This document shows, one piece after another, positions 7,671 through 14,757 of a stretch of DNA of 19,478 nucleotides (position 1 is the stretch's first letter; each line of letters begins with the position of its first letter). The stretch comes from an uncultured Bacilli bacterium. Lineage in GTDB: Bacteria > Bacillota_I > Bacilli_A > RF39 > UBA660. The notes under the pieces are model-generated. The model had not been told where the DNA came from. It did not search any database and saw nothing but the letters and a program-made list of their open reading frames with translations. The translations under genes and the position numbers were made by a program. The stretch covers positions 1 through 19,478 of the forward strand of contig CAKOJO010000018.1 of NCBI GenBank assembly GCA_934090595.1. The letters run 5' to 3'.

Positions 7671-8480
7671 ATGAAAGAAAAGAAAAAAATGAGTAGAAAT
7701 AATTTAATAATATTAATTGCAGTCATCTTATGTGGTTTAATGTTTTTACTTAATTTATGTGGGGTATTTGATTTAAGACTTAATCTTGCCTATACTAATG
7801 AGTATAATATATCCAGTGTAAATAATATTAATTTTAATATGTTGTATTATGATCTTGAAGTTAAGACTGGTTCAAATGATAAGATTATTGTTAAGTATTA
7901 TGGTAATGACAAGGAAAATATTGATATAAGTAGTTCTACTAATAAGGATTTAAATATTGAAATGATTAATCATAAGTTTTCTCATAAAAATGCATTTTTA
8001 AAGCAAAAGGTTATGGTTATTCTTCCAAAGAGTTATATTGGAACACTTAATATTGATTCTACTGACGGAGATGTTTCTATTAAAAATAATTTTAATATTA
8101 ATGCTAATGTAGAAACTACTGATGGAGATATATGTTTATCTAAAATTAATAAATTAACTGTTAAGTCTGATGATGGAGATGTTTCTATTAATAAGGTAAG
8201 AGTACTTGATCTTGATGTTGTTGATTCAGAAGTTGTTATTTCTGATATAAAAGAAGAAGCTTCAGTTATGTCTGTCGAAGGTGATATAACAATAAATAAG
8301 TTTAATCTTACTAATAATAGTGTTGTAGAGTCTCGTGATGGAGATATAACTATTAAAAATATTAAGAATGCTTCGGTTGATGTTTCTGATACTCTTGGTG
8401 ATAAAATAGTGGCTAAATCATATAAAGGTACTTATCAATTGAAAGTTAATTCTGTAAAAGGAGATATTATCATTAGATAA
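7671..8480 (+). CDS. DUF4097-type membrane-anchored beta-helix protein
   Basis: The 269-aa protein has a Lys-rich start, one transmembrane helix (about 11-33) and then an all-beta repeat region. Motifs such as STDGDVSI, TTDGDICL, SDDGDVSI, SVEGDITI, SRDGDITI and SVKGDIII recur about every 17-25 residues. This ladder of [D/E]GD[I/V] repeats is characteristic of the DUF4097 (putative adhesin) family, thought to fold as a right-handed beta-helix exposed outside the membrane. The ribosome binding site AAGGAG lies at 7657-7662. It follows the previous gene by 30 bp without a terminator, so it is probably the third gene of the surface operon. Its role is unknown; envelope stress or adhesion functions have been suggested for the family. 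Confidence 0.78.
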   Translation: MKEKKKMSRNNLIILIAVILCGLMFLLNLCGVFDLRLNLAYTNEYNISSVNNINFNMLYYDLEVKTGSNDKIIVKYYGNDKENIDISSSTNKDLNIEMINHKFSHKNAFLKQKVMVILPKSYIGTLNIDSTDGDVSIKNNFNINANVETTDGDICLSKINKLTVKSDDGDVSINKVRVLDLDVVDSEVVISDIKEEASVMSVEGDITINKFNLTNNSVVESRDGDITIKNIKNASVDVSDTLGDKIVAKSYKGTYQLKVNSVKGDIIIR

Positions 8481-8484
8481 TGTC

Positions 8485-8513
8485 TTTTTTGTATTTAAAA
8501 AATATGATACAAT
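8485..8513 (+). promoter_or_regulatory. Candidate extended -10 promoter for the HipA-type pair
   Basis: TACAAT (8508-8513) is preceded by TGA, giving an extended -10 element. The -35 is poor (a T run at 8485-8490, 17 bp away). The ribosome binding site GGAGG lies at 8528-8532. Confidence 0.42.
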
Positions 8514-8540
8514 TAATATGAAGTGATGGAGGTAAGTATT

Positions 8541-8801
8541 ATGGAACAAAAGAAGGATCCTTTTAAAACAGATAAACCGCTTTATGATTATAGTATTTCT
8601 TATGATTATTCCAAATTACCGAAAGATTTGATTGAAATAATTCATGAGCTTGAAGAATATGATAAAGAAGGGGACTGGTTTAATTATGATATGAAGTTTC
8701 CTATTCTTGATGTTAATGCAAAATCATATTGGCGTAATAGGGTTATTAGTGAGTATGATTATAAAACATTATTAAAAAAATATGGAGGTATATATGATTA
8801 A
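8541..8801 (+). CDS. Small protein paired with the HipA-like kinase (possible antitoxin)
   Basis: This 86-aa acidic, Tyr-rich protein contains SKLPKDLIEIIHELEEYDKEGDWF and ends LLKKYGGIYD. I recognise no DNA-binding helix-turn-helix of the HipB kind. Small proteins of this general type are, as I recall, often found directly before CtkA/HipA-like genes in Firmicutes. ATG 8541 is preferred over GTG 8523 because GGAGG (8528-8532) is 8 nt upstream. It overlaps the kinase gene by 8 bp (8794-8801), and its last codons contain the kinase ribosome binding site, so translation of the two is coupled. A role as antitoxin or partner is inferred only from this arrangement. Confidence 0.68.
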   Translation: MEQKKDPFKTDKPLYDYSISYDYSKLPKDLIEIIHELEEYDKEGDWFNYDMKFPILDVNAKSYWRNRVISEYDYKTLLKKYGGIYD

Positions 8802-9741
8802 AATTGAAGATTTTAGTTTACTTAGTTCTAGTGGAATTAGTTATGGTGGACACGGTGGAAGTAAAAGAGGAGTTATTTTAAACAATGAAAGATGGTTTTT
8901 AAAGTATCCTAAGTCTACTAAAAGTATGGATGTTGCAGGCTTGTCATATTCCACTACACCATTGTCAGAGTATCTTGGTTCTCATATATATGAATCAATT
9001 GGAATAGATACTCATAAAACTAAACTAGGATTTGCTAATGATAAAATAGTGGTAGCATGTAAAGACTTTTTGGATAGTAATGAAACTATAATTGATTATA
9101 ATATGATTAAAAATGAATATGATGAAAATGTAGAAAGAGCAATTGAATCTTTATCTACTAGTTATGATGATTCGAATCACAATCTTGAAGAAGTACTTCT
9201 CATTATGGAAGAAAATCCTTATTTTAAGTCCATTCCTGAATTAAAAACAAGATTTTGGGATATGTTTGTTATTGATGCTTTTATTGGTAATAATGACAGA
9301 AATGAAGGTAATTGGGGATTAATTTTGAATAAAGATACTAATAAACTTAGAATATCTCCAGTATTTGATAATGGTGCAGCATTTTTTAATAAATCAAGTG
9401 ATGAGAGGCTAACAACGATTTTTGATGATGAATTTAAGTTTAAGCAATCAGTTTATGATAGCTCAGTTTCTATTTATAGACTTAATGGGAAACAAATTAA
9501 TCCATTAAAATATATTGAGAGTATGAAAAATGATGATTGCAATAAAGCTATATTAAGAATTGTTCCAAAAATTGATTTTGATAGTATTAAAAATATTTTT
9601 GATGAGTTACCAGATGAGTATAATGAACTTACTGTACTTAGTAGAATGCAAAAAATATATTACTTAAAAACACTTAGATATAGATATAATAATGTACTTA
9701 TTCCTGTTTATGAAAAGTTGTTAGAGTCTTATAATGCTTAA
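8794..9741 (+). CDS. HipA/CtkA-like serine/threonine kinase
   Basis: HipA-fold kinases phosphorylate themselves or protein targets; E. coli HipA modifies glutamyl-tRNA synthetase, and Helicobacter CtkA is a related secreted kinase. The 315-aa protein shows an ATP-lysine candidate in RWFLKYPK (Lys37), SEYLGSHIYESIGI, the catalytic loop FIGNNDRNEGNWG (Asp168, Asn173) and the metal-binding SPVFDNGAAF (Asp192). All match the HipA_C pattern, in the CtkA-like single-gene layout without a separate N-lobe gene. The start ATG 8794 is set by GGAGG at 8784-8788; an in-frame ATG at 8782 overlaps that site. The motifs look intact, so activity is plausible. Its target is unknown. Confidence 0.78.
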   Translation: MIKIEDFSLLSSSGISYGGHGGSKRGVILNNERWFLKYPKSTKSMDVAGLSYSTTPLSEYLGSHIYESIGIDTHKTKLGFANDKIVVACKDFLDSNETIIDYNMIKNEYDENVERAIESLSTSYDDSNHNLEEVLLIMEENPYFKSIPELKTRFWDMFVIDAFIGNNDRNEGNWGLILNKDTNKLRISPVFDNGAAFFNKSSDERLTTIFDDEFKFKQSVYDSSVSIYRLNGKQINPLKYIESMKNDDCNKAILRIVPKIDFDSIKNIFDELPDEYNELTVLSRMQKIYYLKTLRYRYNNVLIPVYEKLLESYNA

Positions 9742-9753
9742 GTAATATTAATA

Positions 9754-9787
9754 ATCGACAAAATATTTAAAATATAATTTATATAAT
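9754..9787 (+). promoter_or_regulatory. Candidate Spo0A-dependent promoter of the spoIIG operon
   Basis: ATCGACA (9754-9760) is the complement of TGTCGAT, one mismatch from the Spo0A box TGTCGAA. The -10 TATAAT (9782-9787) lies 21 bp beyond it. B. subtilis spoIIG is known for an overlong gap between its -35-like element and -10 with overlapping Spo0A boxes, and this layout resembles it. A second TATAAT at 9773-9778 makes the choice of -10 uncertain. Confidence 0.45.
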
Positions 9788-9802
9788 AGTTTAGGTGGTA
9801 TT

Positions 9803-10579
9803 ATGACTATATATGTAGATTATATTTTTTTTATCAATTTTTTATTTGATCTTATTCTTTTATATGGAATAAATATTATATTAAAAAGAAATGCCTCTAG
9901 AATAAGATTGCTACTTGGCTCTATATTCGGGGGATTTACTATTTTTATACTTTTTATATCTATAAATGGTTTTATATATTTCTTTATTAAGCTTTTACTG
10001 GGAGTCATTATGTTACTTATTACTTTTTCTTTTAAGAGTTTTAAGTATACGTTTACTAATTTTATATATTTAATATTACTTTCTGTAATACTCGGGGGTT
10101 CACTTTTCTTTATAAATAATCAACTTGGTAATAAATCGACTGGTGTAATACTTTTCACTAGTGGTTTTAATCTTAATAATATTATTGTGTTACTTGGTTC
10201 TTTACTAATTATTGAGTTGTATTCTTATATAAATAAGGTGTATAAGAATAATATATCTAATATATATAGTGTTGTTTTATATAATAAAGATCAAGTTCTT
10301 AAATTAAATGGTTATTTAGATACTGGTAATAATTTGTATGATCCATATTTTAATAAACCTATTACTATTTTAAATAAAGGAATTAATATCTTATATGATT
10401 CTTTCATAATGGTTCCTTATAATACTATAAGTGGTGAAGGGTTAATGAAGTGTATATTTTGTGATAAAGTATACATAAATGATATAGGTTATAAATATAA
10501 TGTATTAATTGGGTTATCAAATGACAAATTTCATCTATATGATACTGATATAATACTACATAAGGAGATGATTGAATGA
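9803..10579 (+). CDS. spoIIGA: Sporulation sigma-E factor processing peptidase SpoIIGA
   Basis: SpoIIGA is a membrane aspartic protease that removes the pro-sequence of sigma-E in the mother cell after asymmetric division. The 258-aa protein begins MTIYVDYIFFINFLFDLILLY, typical of the family, followed by about five hydrophobic helices up to ~145. A cytoplasmic domain carries the catalytic motif GYLDTGNNLYDP (Asp173), and later segments VPYNTISGEG and VLIGLSNDKF fit the family. It is shorter than the B. subtilis protein (~309 aa). AGGTGG at 9793-9798 supports the start. Its TGA overlaps the sigE ATG (ATGA), so the two are translationally coupled, as expected for protease and substrate. Confidence 0.92.
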   Translation: MTIYVDYIFFINFLFDLILLYGINIILKRNASRIRLLLGSIFGGFTIFILFISINGFIYFFIKLLLGVIMLLITFSFKSFKYTFTNFIYLILLSVILGGSLFFINNQLGNKSTGVILFTSGFNLNNIIVLLGSLLIIELYSYINKVYKNNISNIYSVVLYNKDQVLKLNGYLDTGNNLYDPYFNKPITILNKGINILYDSFIMVPYNTISGEGLMKCIFCDKVYINDIGYKYNVLIGLSNDKFHLYDTDIILHKEMIE

Positions 10580-11259
10580 GAATAATAATGCTTTTAAAGA
10601 GGTTATTTAGAAAGAATAATATTTTTTATGTTGGAGCAACTGATATTTTGCCTCCGCCACTTGAAAAAGATGAAGAAGATAAACTAATTGATTTATCTTT
10701 TAATGGAGATATGAGTGCTAGGAATAAACTTATTGAACATAATCTTAGATTAGTAGTTTTTCTTGCTAAAAGATATGAAAATACTAAGGTTGATCTTGAA
10801 GATTTAGTAAGTATTGGTTCAATTGGTTTAATCAAAGGAATTAATACTTTTTCTAAGGATAAGAATATAAAACTTGCAACATATTGTTCTAGATGTATTG
10901 ATAATGAAATACTTATGTATCTTAGAAAGACTAAAAAGAGTAAGACTGATATATCCTTTGAAGAGTCACTTAGTTTTGATGCTGATGGTAATGAACTTCA
11001 TCTTGAAGATATATTAGGTACTGATAAAGATATAGTCACTAAAGGATTGGATGATGAGTTAGATAAACAGTTATTAAGAAAAGAATTAAGTAAATTAGAT
11101 AAAAGAGATAAAGAAATAATGTGCTTAAGATATGGTCTTAATGGTTATGAAGAGATGACTCAAAAAGATGTTGCAGAAAAGCTTAATATTAGTCAATCTT
11201 ATATATCTAGAATAGAAAAGAAAGTTATTAAAAGATTAAAATCCGTTATTAAAAATTAG
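10576..11259 (+). CDS. sigE: Sporulation sigma factor SigE (pro-sigma-E)
   Basis: Sigma-E is the first mother-cell-specific sigma factor of sporulation. The 227-aa protein has the hallmark YVGATDILPPPLEKDEE junction after a short basic pro-sequence. Region 2 follows with NLRLVVFLAKRYENT, LEDLVSIGSIGLIKGINTF and KLATYCSRCIDNEILMYLR; region 4 has KDVAEKLNISQSYISRIEKKVIKRL as the -35-binding helix-turn-helix. The pro-sequence is shorter than the 27 residues of B. subtilis. AAGGAG (10562-10567) sits 8 nt before the ATG. The usual next gene, sigG, does not follow; an Abi gene does, after a terminator. Confidence 0.95.
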   Translation: MRIIMLLKRLFRKNNIFYVGATDILPPPLEKDEEDKLIDLSFNGDMSARNKLIEHNLRLVVFLAKRYENTKVDLEDLVSIGSIGLIKGINTFSKDKNIKLATYCSRCIDNEILMYLRKTKKSKTDISFEESLSFDADGNELHLEDILGTDKDIVTKGLDDELDKQLLRKELSKLDKRDKEIMCLRYGLNGYEEMTQKDVAEKLNISQSYISRIEKKVIKRLKSVIKN

Positions 11260-11280
11260 AACTCTTTATAGAGTTTTTTT
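11260..11280 (+). terminator. Rho-independent terminator after sigE
   Basis: AACTCT (11260-11265) pairs with AGAGTT (11270-11275) around TTAT and is followed by a T run to 11280, immediately after the TAG stop. Confidence 0.8.
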
Positions 11281-11296
11281 GTTATCCTGAACTTGC

Positions 11297-11325
11297 TTGA
11301 TTTAACATTTTATATTTGTTATATT
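11297..11325 (+). promoter_or_regulatory. Candidate promoter of the Abi gene
   Basis: TTGATT (11297-11302) and TATATT (11320-11325) are 17 bp apart. A very strong AGGAGGTG ribosome binding site follows at 11341-11348, before the ATG at 11359. The cassette thus has its own expression signals, separate from sigE. Confidence 0.55.
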
Positions 11326-11358
11326 TAGTTTAGTTTCTTCAGGAGGTGTTTTATTAAA

Positions 11359-12330
11359 ATGATGACTAAAAATGTACTAGAGCCAATGATGAGTACAAAA
11401 GATATGATTAATAATTTAAAGATGAAAAATATTAAGTTTAAGTTATTTAGTGAAAGGCAAGCGTTTATTTATTTAAAGTTTAATAATAACTATTATAATG
11501 TAACTTGCTATAAGAATAATTTTTTAAAGTATCAATGTGGTGATATGACTGGTAAATATCTAGATTTAGATTTTGCCTATTTAAGAGATTTATCTATAAT
11601 TGATATGAAACTTAGATTGGTACTTAATGATGTAATAATGGATATCGAGCATTATTTAAAGTTGAAAATACTTAATCTTATTGAAAGTATCGATGAAGAA
11701 GATGGGTATAGAATAGCAAATATGTATTTAGAGAATGATTATAATAATGAGCAAAGATTACATAATAGCATTTTAAAGAAAGTTACGAGTACTTATTATA
11801 AAAAGATTTTTTCTAAATATGATATAGATAAAGATAATAGATTAGAGAATATACCTATTTGGGAGTTTTTAGAAATAATAACAATGGGTGAACTTATTAA
11901 TTTTTATGAGTTTTTTACTAGTGAGTATGAATTGAAAAAAGAAAAAGAAGATGTTTACATAATGAAAGACATAGTTAAATTAAGAAATGCAGTTGCCCAT
12001 AATACAAATATATTAAGTGATTTGGGAGTAAGAGATAAGCCTCAAAGAGCGCATATTGAAGTTATTGATTTTCTAGATAGGTGTGGTGTTAGTATTAGAC
12101 TAAGAAGTAAACGATTAACTAATTCAAGAATACGACAAATCACTTATGCTCTTTATATGTTTGATAAAGTAGTAACTAGTGATGGAGTAAAATATGGTGT
12201 AACTAAGAAGATTAATGATTTGTTTTATGATAGAATACCAAGAAATAAAGAATATTATAAAAATAATGAGTTATTACAATCTGTTTATCATTATTTTGAT
12301 TGTATTATAAAGAAGTATTATGTGATATAA
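11359..12330 (+). CDS. Abi_2/AbiF-type abortive infection protein with HEPN RNase motif
   Basis: The 323-aa protein follows the Abi_2 (AbiD/AbiF) pattern: LSIIDMKLRLVLNDVIMDIEHYLKLKI (~78-105), IPIWEFLEIITMGELINFYEF (~173-193) and KLRNAVAHN, which contains the HEPN signature R-x4-H (Arg209-His214, with Asn210). HEPN proteins of this class are usually metal-independent RNases acting in phage defence, and Abi_2 is considered related to Cas13 HEPN domains. It has no signal or membrane segment, so a cytoplasmic role is expected. It is directly followed at 16 bp by three small-RNA-like units, and Abi_2 genes are, as I recall, known to travel with a conserved ncRNA (Rfam abiF motif). That suggests an RNA-regulated toxin or defence nuclease. 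Target and trigger are unknown. Confidence 0.8.
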   Translation: MMTKNVLEPMMSTKDMINNLKMKNIKFKLFSERQAFIYLKFNNNYYNVTCYKNNFLKYQCGDMTGKYLDLDFAYLRDLSIIDMKLRLVLNDVIMDIEHYLKLKILNLIESIDEEDGYRIANMYLENDYNNEQRLHNSILKKVTSTYYKKIFSKYDIDKDNRLENIPIWEFLEIITMGELINFYEFFTSEYELKKEKEDVYIMKDIVKLRNAVAHNTNILSDLGVRDKPQRAHIEVIDFLDRCGVSIRLRSKRLTNSRIRQITYALYMFDKVVTSDGVKYGVTKKINDLFYDRIPRNKEYYKNNELLQSVYHYFDCIIKKYYVI

Positions 12331-12381
12331 AATATTATAAAAATATTGACATAGTATTACTAAATATGTTATATTATATAT

Positions 12382-12447
12382 GCAAGTAAAAAAACATTAA
12401 GTTGTTTTTTGTAAGATAGTTATTTTCGGATAGCGGTCTATTTTTTT
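12382..12447 (+). ncRNA. Putative ~66-nt small RNA, unit 1
   Basis: A promoter TTGACA (12346-12351) with -10 TATATT (12370-12375, spacer 18) predicts a start near 12382. The transcript would hold stem-loop 1, AAAAAACA (12389-12396) with TGTTTTTT (12403-12410) and loop TTAAGT. Stem-loop 2 follows, AGATAGTTA (12414-12422) with TAGCGGTCT (12431-12439) and loop TTTTCGGA, including one A-G mismatch. It ends in T7 (12441-12447) as an intrinsic terminator. Function is inferred from the position after the Abi gene. Confidence 0.62.
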
Positions 12448-12494
12448 GCCCAAATATAGTTGCATAGTATTACTAAATATGTTATATTATATAT

Positions 12495-12561
12495 GCAGGG
12501 AAAAAAAACATTAAGTTGTTTTTTGTAAGGCAGCTATTTTCGGATAGGGGTCTATTTTTTT
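12495..12561 (+). ncRNA. Putative ~67-nt small RNA, unit 2 (variant)
   Basis: This is the most diverged unit. Its -35 is damaged (TTGCAT at 12460 instead of TTGACA). In the second stem, two T-G pairs of unit 1 become C-G pairs (C12531-G12550, C12534-G12547) and one A-T becomes G-T, which preserves the stem. A G-C next to the A-G mismatch becomes G-G. The loop TTTTCGGA (12537-12544) and the T run (12555-12561) are unchanged. These pairing-compatible changes support an RNA structure under selection. Confidence 0.6.
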
Positions 12562-12609
12562 GTTCAAATATAGTTGACATAGTATTACTGAGTATGTTAT
12601 ATTATATAT

Positions 12610-12675
12610 GCAGGGAAAAAAACATTAAGTTGCTTTTTGTAAGATAGTTATTTTCGGATAGCGGTCTATTTTTTT
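12610..12675 (+). ncRNA. Putative ~66-nt small RNA, unit 3
   Basis: A promoter TTGACA (12574-12579) with TATATT about 18 bp on predicts a start near 12610. The second stem is identical to unit 1 (12642-12650 with 12659-12667, loop 12651-12658), followed by T7 (12669-12675). In stem 1 the run TGTTTTTT became TGCTTTTT, which breaks one A-T pair. Confidence 0.62.
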
Positions 12676-12701
12676 GCCTAAAATTATTTTATTGGAAACT
12701 A

Positions 12702-12730
12702 TTGACAATGAAAAGTTTTTTTGTTATTAT
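12702..12730 (+). promoter_or_regulatory. SigmaA-type promoter of the argS T-box transcript
   Basis: A perfect TTGACA (12702-12707), a 17-bp spacer and TATTAT (12725-12730) predict a transcript start near 12737, at the 5' edge of the T-box leader. Confidence 0.75.
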
Positions 12731-12736
12731 TTTCCT

Positions 12737-12937
12737 ATATTATTAAGCAATGAAAAGAAGTAGTAATAAAGATTACTGTTTTAGTGAGTTAGGGATAGTG
12801 AAAACCTAATAATAAGTGCTTTATGAACGTATCTTTGAGCTTAAACGTAGTTTTGCGTTAAAAAAAGAGTGCATAGAGTTCTATGAAGTAAGGTGGTACC
12901 ACGGAATGTTTCGTCCTTATTTTATAGAATTTTTTTA
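12737..12937 (+). promoter_or_regulatory. T-box riboswitch, arginine specific
   Basis: The leader contains the T-box core AAGGTGGTACCACG (12890-12903) followed by GAATGTTTCGTCCTT and a T7 run (12930-12936), forming the classical terminator/antiterminator pair. Upstream, the motif GAA-CGT-ATCTTTGAGC places CGT (12828-12830) in the specifier position; CGT is an arginine codon and matches the downstream argS. Stem I elements (AGTAAT/ATTACT around 12761-12778 and TTAGG/CCTAA around 12788-12809) and a small stem III (12841-12861) are visible. Uncharged tRNA-Arg should bind and permit read-through into argS. Confidence 0.93.
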
Positions 12938-12953
12938 TTGAAAGGGTGAGATT

Positions 12954-14654
12954 ATGAAAGAAAAGTTAGAAAGTAAAATACTTAATATTTTTAGTGAAAA
13001 TGGTTATGATGAAAAATATGCTAAAGTAAGTGTGTCTAATAGACCAGAATTATGCGATTATCAAATTAATAGTGTTTTTCAAATAGCGAAGGAAGAAGGA
13101 AAAAATCCTATCGAAGTTGGAGAGCTTATTACTAATATGATTAATAATTGTTCGGATTTTGATGATTATTTTGATTCTGTAGTTTTTGCAAAGCCTGGTT
13201 TTATTAATATTAAAGTAAGTGATAAACTTATTTTAAATGAACTTAATAAAAGCATTTCTTCAGGTAATTTTGGTATAGAAAAAATTAACGAAGATAAGAC
13301 TTGTGTAGTGGATTATGGTGGACCAAATATAGCTAAACCTCTTCATGTTGGACATATTAGACCTGCGATAATTGGACAATCTATATATGAAATATTAAAA
13401 GAAAAAGGATATAAAGTAATCGGAGATGTGCATCTTGGAGATTTTGGACTTCAAATGGGACAAGTAATATATGGATTAAAAAAGAGGGGACTTAGTGCTA
13501 AAGATATTAATATTGAAGTATTACAAGAAATATATCCAAAGATGAGTGCTTTATGTAAGAGTGATGAAGAAGTTGCAAGTGAATGTAGAAAGATTACCAA
13601 AGAGTTACAAGATGGAAATAATGAAGAATATAATGAATGTTTTAAAGCAATGTATGATGCATCGCTTAATGATATAAAAAGAATATATAAGTATTTAGGA
13701 GTATCATTTGACTATTGGTATGGTGAAAGAGATAGTTATAAATACATGGATGACTTAATGAAGTTTTTAGAATCTAAAGGTGTAGTAGAAATAGATGATG
13801 GTGCTAAAATAATAAGGGTGGCTAAAGAAGATGATAAAAAACTTGTACCTCCACTTATTATCCAAGGTAAAAGTGGCGGTTTCTTATATGCCACTAGCGA
13901 CCTTGCTACTATATATCAAAGAATGAAAGATTTTAATCCTGATTATATGCTTTATGTGGTAGATAATAGACAAAGCTTGTATTTTGAACAAGTATTTAGA
14001 GCTTGTGAAATAAGTGGTTTAACTGATGGTGTTTCTTTAGAACATGACGCATTTGGTACAATTAATGGACCGGATGGAAAACCATTTAAGACAAGAAGTG
14101 GTGAAACTTTAAAATTAGATGATTTGATTGAACAAACTAAACAAATATTTATATCTAAGAAAGAATCTAATAAGAATATGAAATCTAGTGATATAGATAT
14201 TATAGTTAATTCAATATTAAAGTTTGCTGATCTTCAAAATAATCGTGAAAAGAATTATATCTTTGATATAGAAAAGTTTGCAGATGTAAATGGTAAGACA
14301 GGACCATATATATTATATACTGCAGTTAGAATTAGAAAGATTATTAATTCTAATGTTGTAGAGGATATTTTAAGTAATAAGATATATAATGAAGATGATA
14401 GAAACCTAAGAAAAAAATTACTTGAAGTAAATAATGTAGTGACACGTGCTTGTAATGAAAGAATGCCTCATTATATAGCAGAGTTCTTATATGATTTAGC
14501 GGTATTAACTAATACTTTCTATCAAAATAATAATATTTCTAATTTAGAAGATCTAGATAATAAAAGAGATTGGGTTAATCTATTATCTTATACATATAGT
14601 GTCATGGAAAAACTACTTAGTTTATTAATTATAGAAATACCTAGTGAAATGTAA
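12954..14654 (+). CDS. argS: Arginyl-tRNA synthetase
   Basis: This class I synthetase charges tRNA-Arg. The 566-aa protein has an N-terminal Add1-type domain (1-~110) and the HIGH-type motif in KPLHVGHIRP (His131-His134). GDVHLGDFGLQMG, FDYWYGERDSY and ATSDLATIYQR follow, then a KMSK-equivalent loop FKTRSGETLKLDDLI (~378-392), as is usual for ArgRS lacking a canonical KMSK. A C-terminal anticodon-binding helical domain contains GPYILYTAVRI. Its length is normal. The start is supported by AAAGGGTGA at 12941-12949. Expression is under the arginine T-box. Confidence 0.96.
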   Translation: MKEKLESKILNIFSENGYDEKYAKVSVSNRPELCDYQINSVFQIAKEEGKNPIEVGELITNMINNCSDFDDYFDSVVFAKPGFINIKVSDKLILNELNKSISSGNFGIEKINEDKTCVVDYGGPNIAKPLHVGHIRPAIIGQSIYEILKEKGYKVIGDVHLGDFGLQMGQVIYGLKKRGLSAKDINIEVLQEIYPKMSALCKSDEEVASECRKITKELQDGNNEEYNECFKAMYDASLNDIKRIYKYLGVSFDYWYGERDSYKYMDDLMKFLESKGVVEIDDGAKIIRVAKEDDKKLVPPLIIQGKSGGFLYATSDLATIYQRMKDFNPDYMLYVVDNRQSLYFEQVFRACEISGLTDGVSLEHDAFGTINGPDGKPFKTRSGETLKLDDLIEQTKQIFISKKESNKNMKSSDIDIIVNSILKFADLQNNREKNYIFDIEKFADVNGKTGPYILYTAVRIRKIINSNVVEDILSNKIYNEDDRNLRKKLLEVNNVVTRACNERMPHYIAEFLYDLAVLTNTFYQNNNISNLEDLDNKRDWVNLLSYTYSVMEKLLSLLIIEIPSEM

Positions 14655-14657
14655 AAG

Positions 14658-14687
14658 AATCAGTTCATTGTGACTGATTTTTATTTT
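14658..14687 (+). terminator. Rho-independent terminator after argS
   Basis: AATCAGT (14658-14664) pairs with ACTGATT (14673-14679) around an 8-nt loop, followed by TTTATTTT. It lies four bases after the stop. It may also work weakly in reverse for the convergent flippase gene. Confidence 0.78.
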
Positions 14688-14724
14688 GGTTAGTTTTATC
14701 TGTTTTCCTGAAAAATCAATGTGT

Positions 14725-14757
14725 ATCTTGCTTAAATCTTACTTAAATCTTGCTTAA
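14725..14757. repeat. Three tandem 11-bp repeats across the flippase stop codon
   Basis: ATCTTGCTTAA, ATCTTACTTAA and ATCTTGCTTAA follow without gaps. Read on the minus strand they give the last codons (QDLSKI) and the stop of the SpoVB-like gene. An 11-bp unit is not a multiple of three, so a change in copy number would alter the C-terminal end. Confidence 0.85.

Larger units (their letters stand above)
12346..12679 (+). repeat. Three tandem 114-bp units downstream of the Abi gene
   Basis: The units begin at 12346, 12460 and 12574, an exact 114-bp period; the third diverges after about 12679. Units differ at scattered positions only. Each carries, in order, a promoter, an A-tract/T-tract hairpin, a conserved hairpin with loop TTTTCGGA and a T7 run. 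There are no spacers between units and no open reading frame of note. The tandem is bounded by the Abi stop (12330) on one side and the argS promoter (12702) on the other. Confidence 0.93.

Noticed and set aside
12382..12675. Known riboswitch class in the repeat units
   Set aside because: The ~66-nt units match no riboswitch core I recognise (preQ1, fluoride, SAM, ZTP), and no gene directly follows each unit as a controlled target.
12346..12679. CRISPR array reading of the three 114-bp repeats
   Set aside because: The units are contiguous with no unique spacers, are far longer than CRISPR repeats, and each contains a promoter and terminator.
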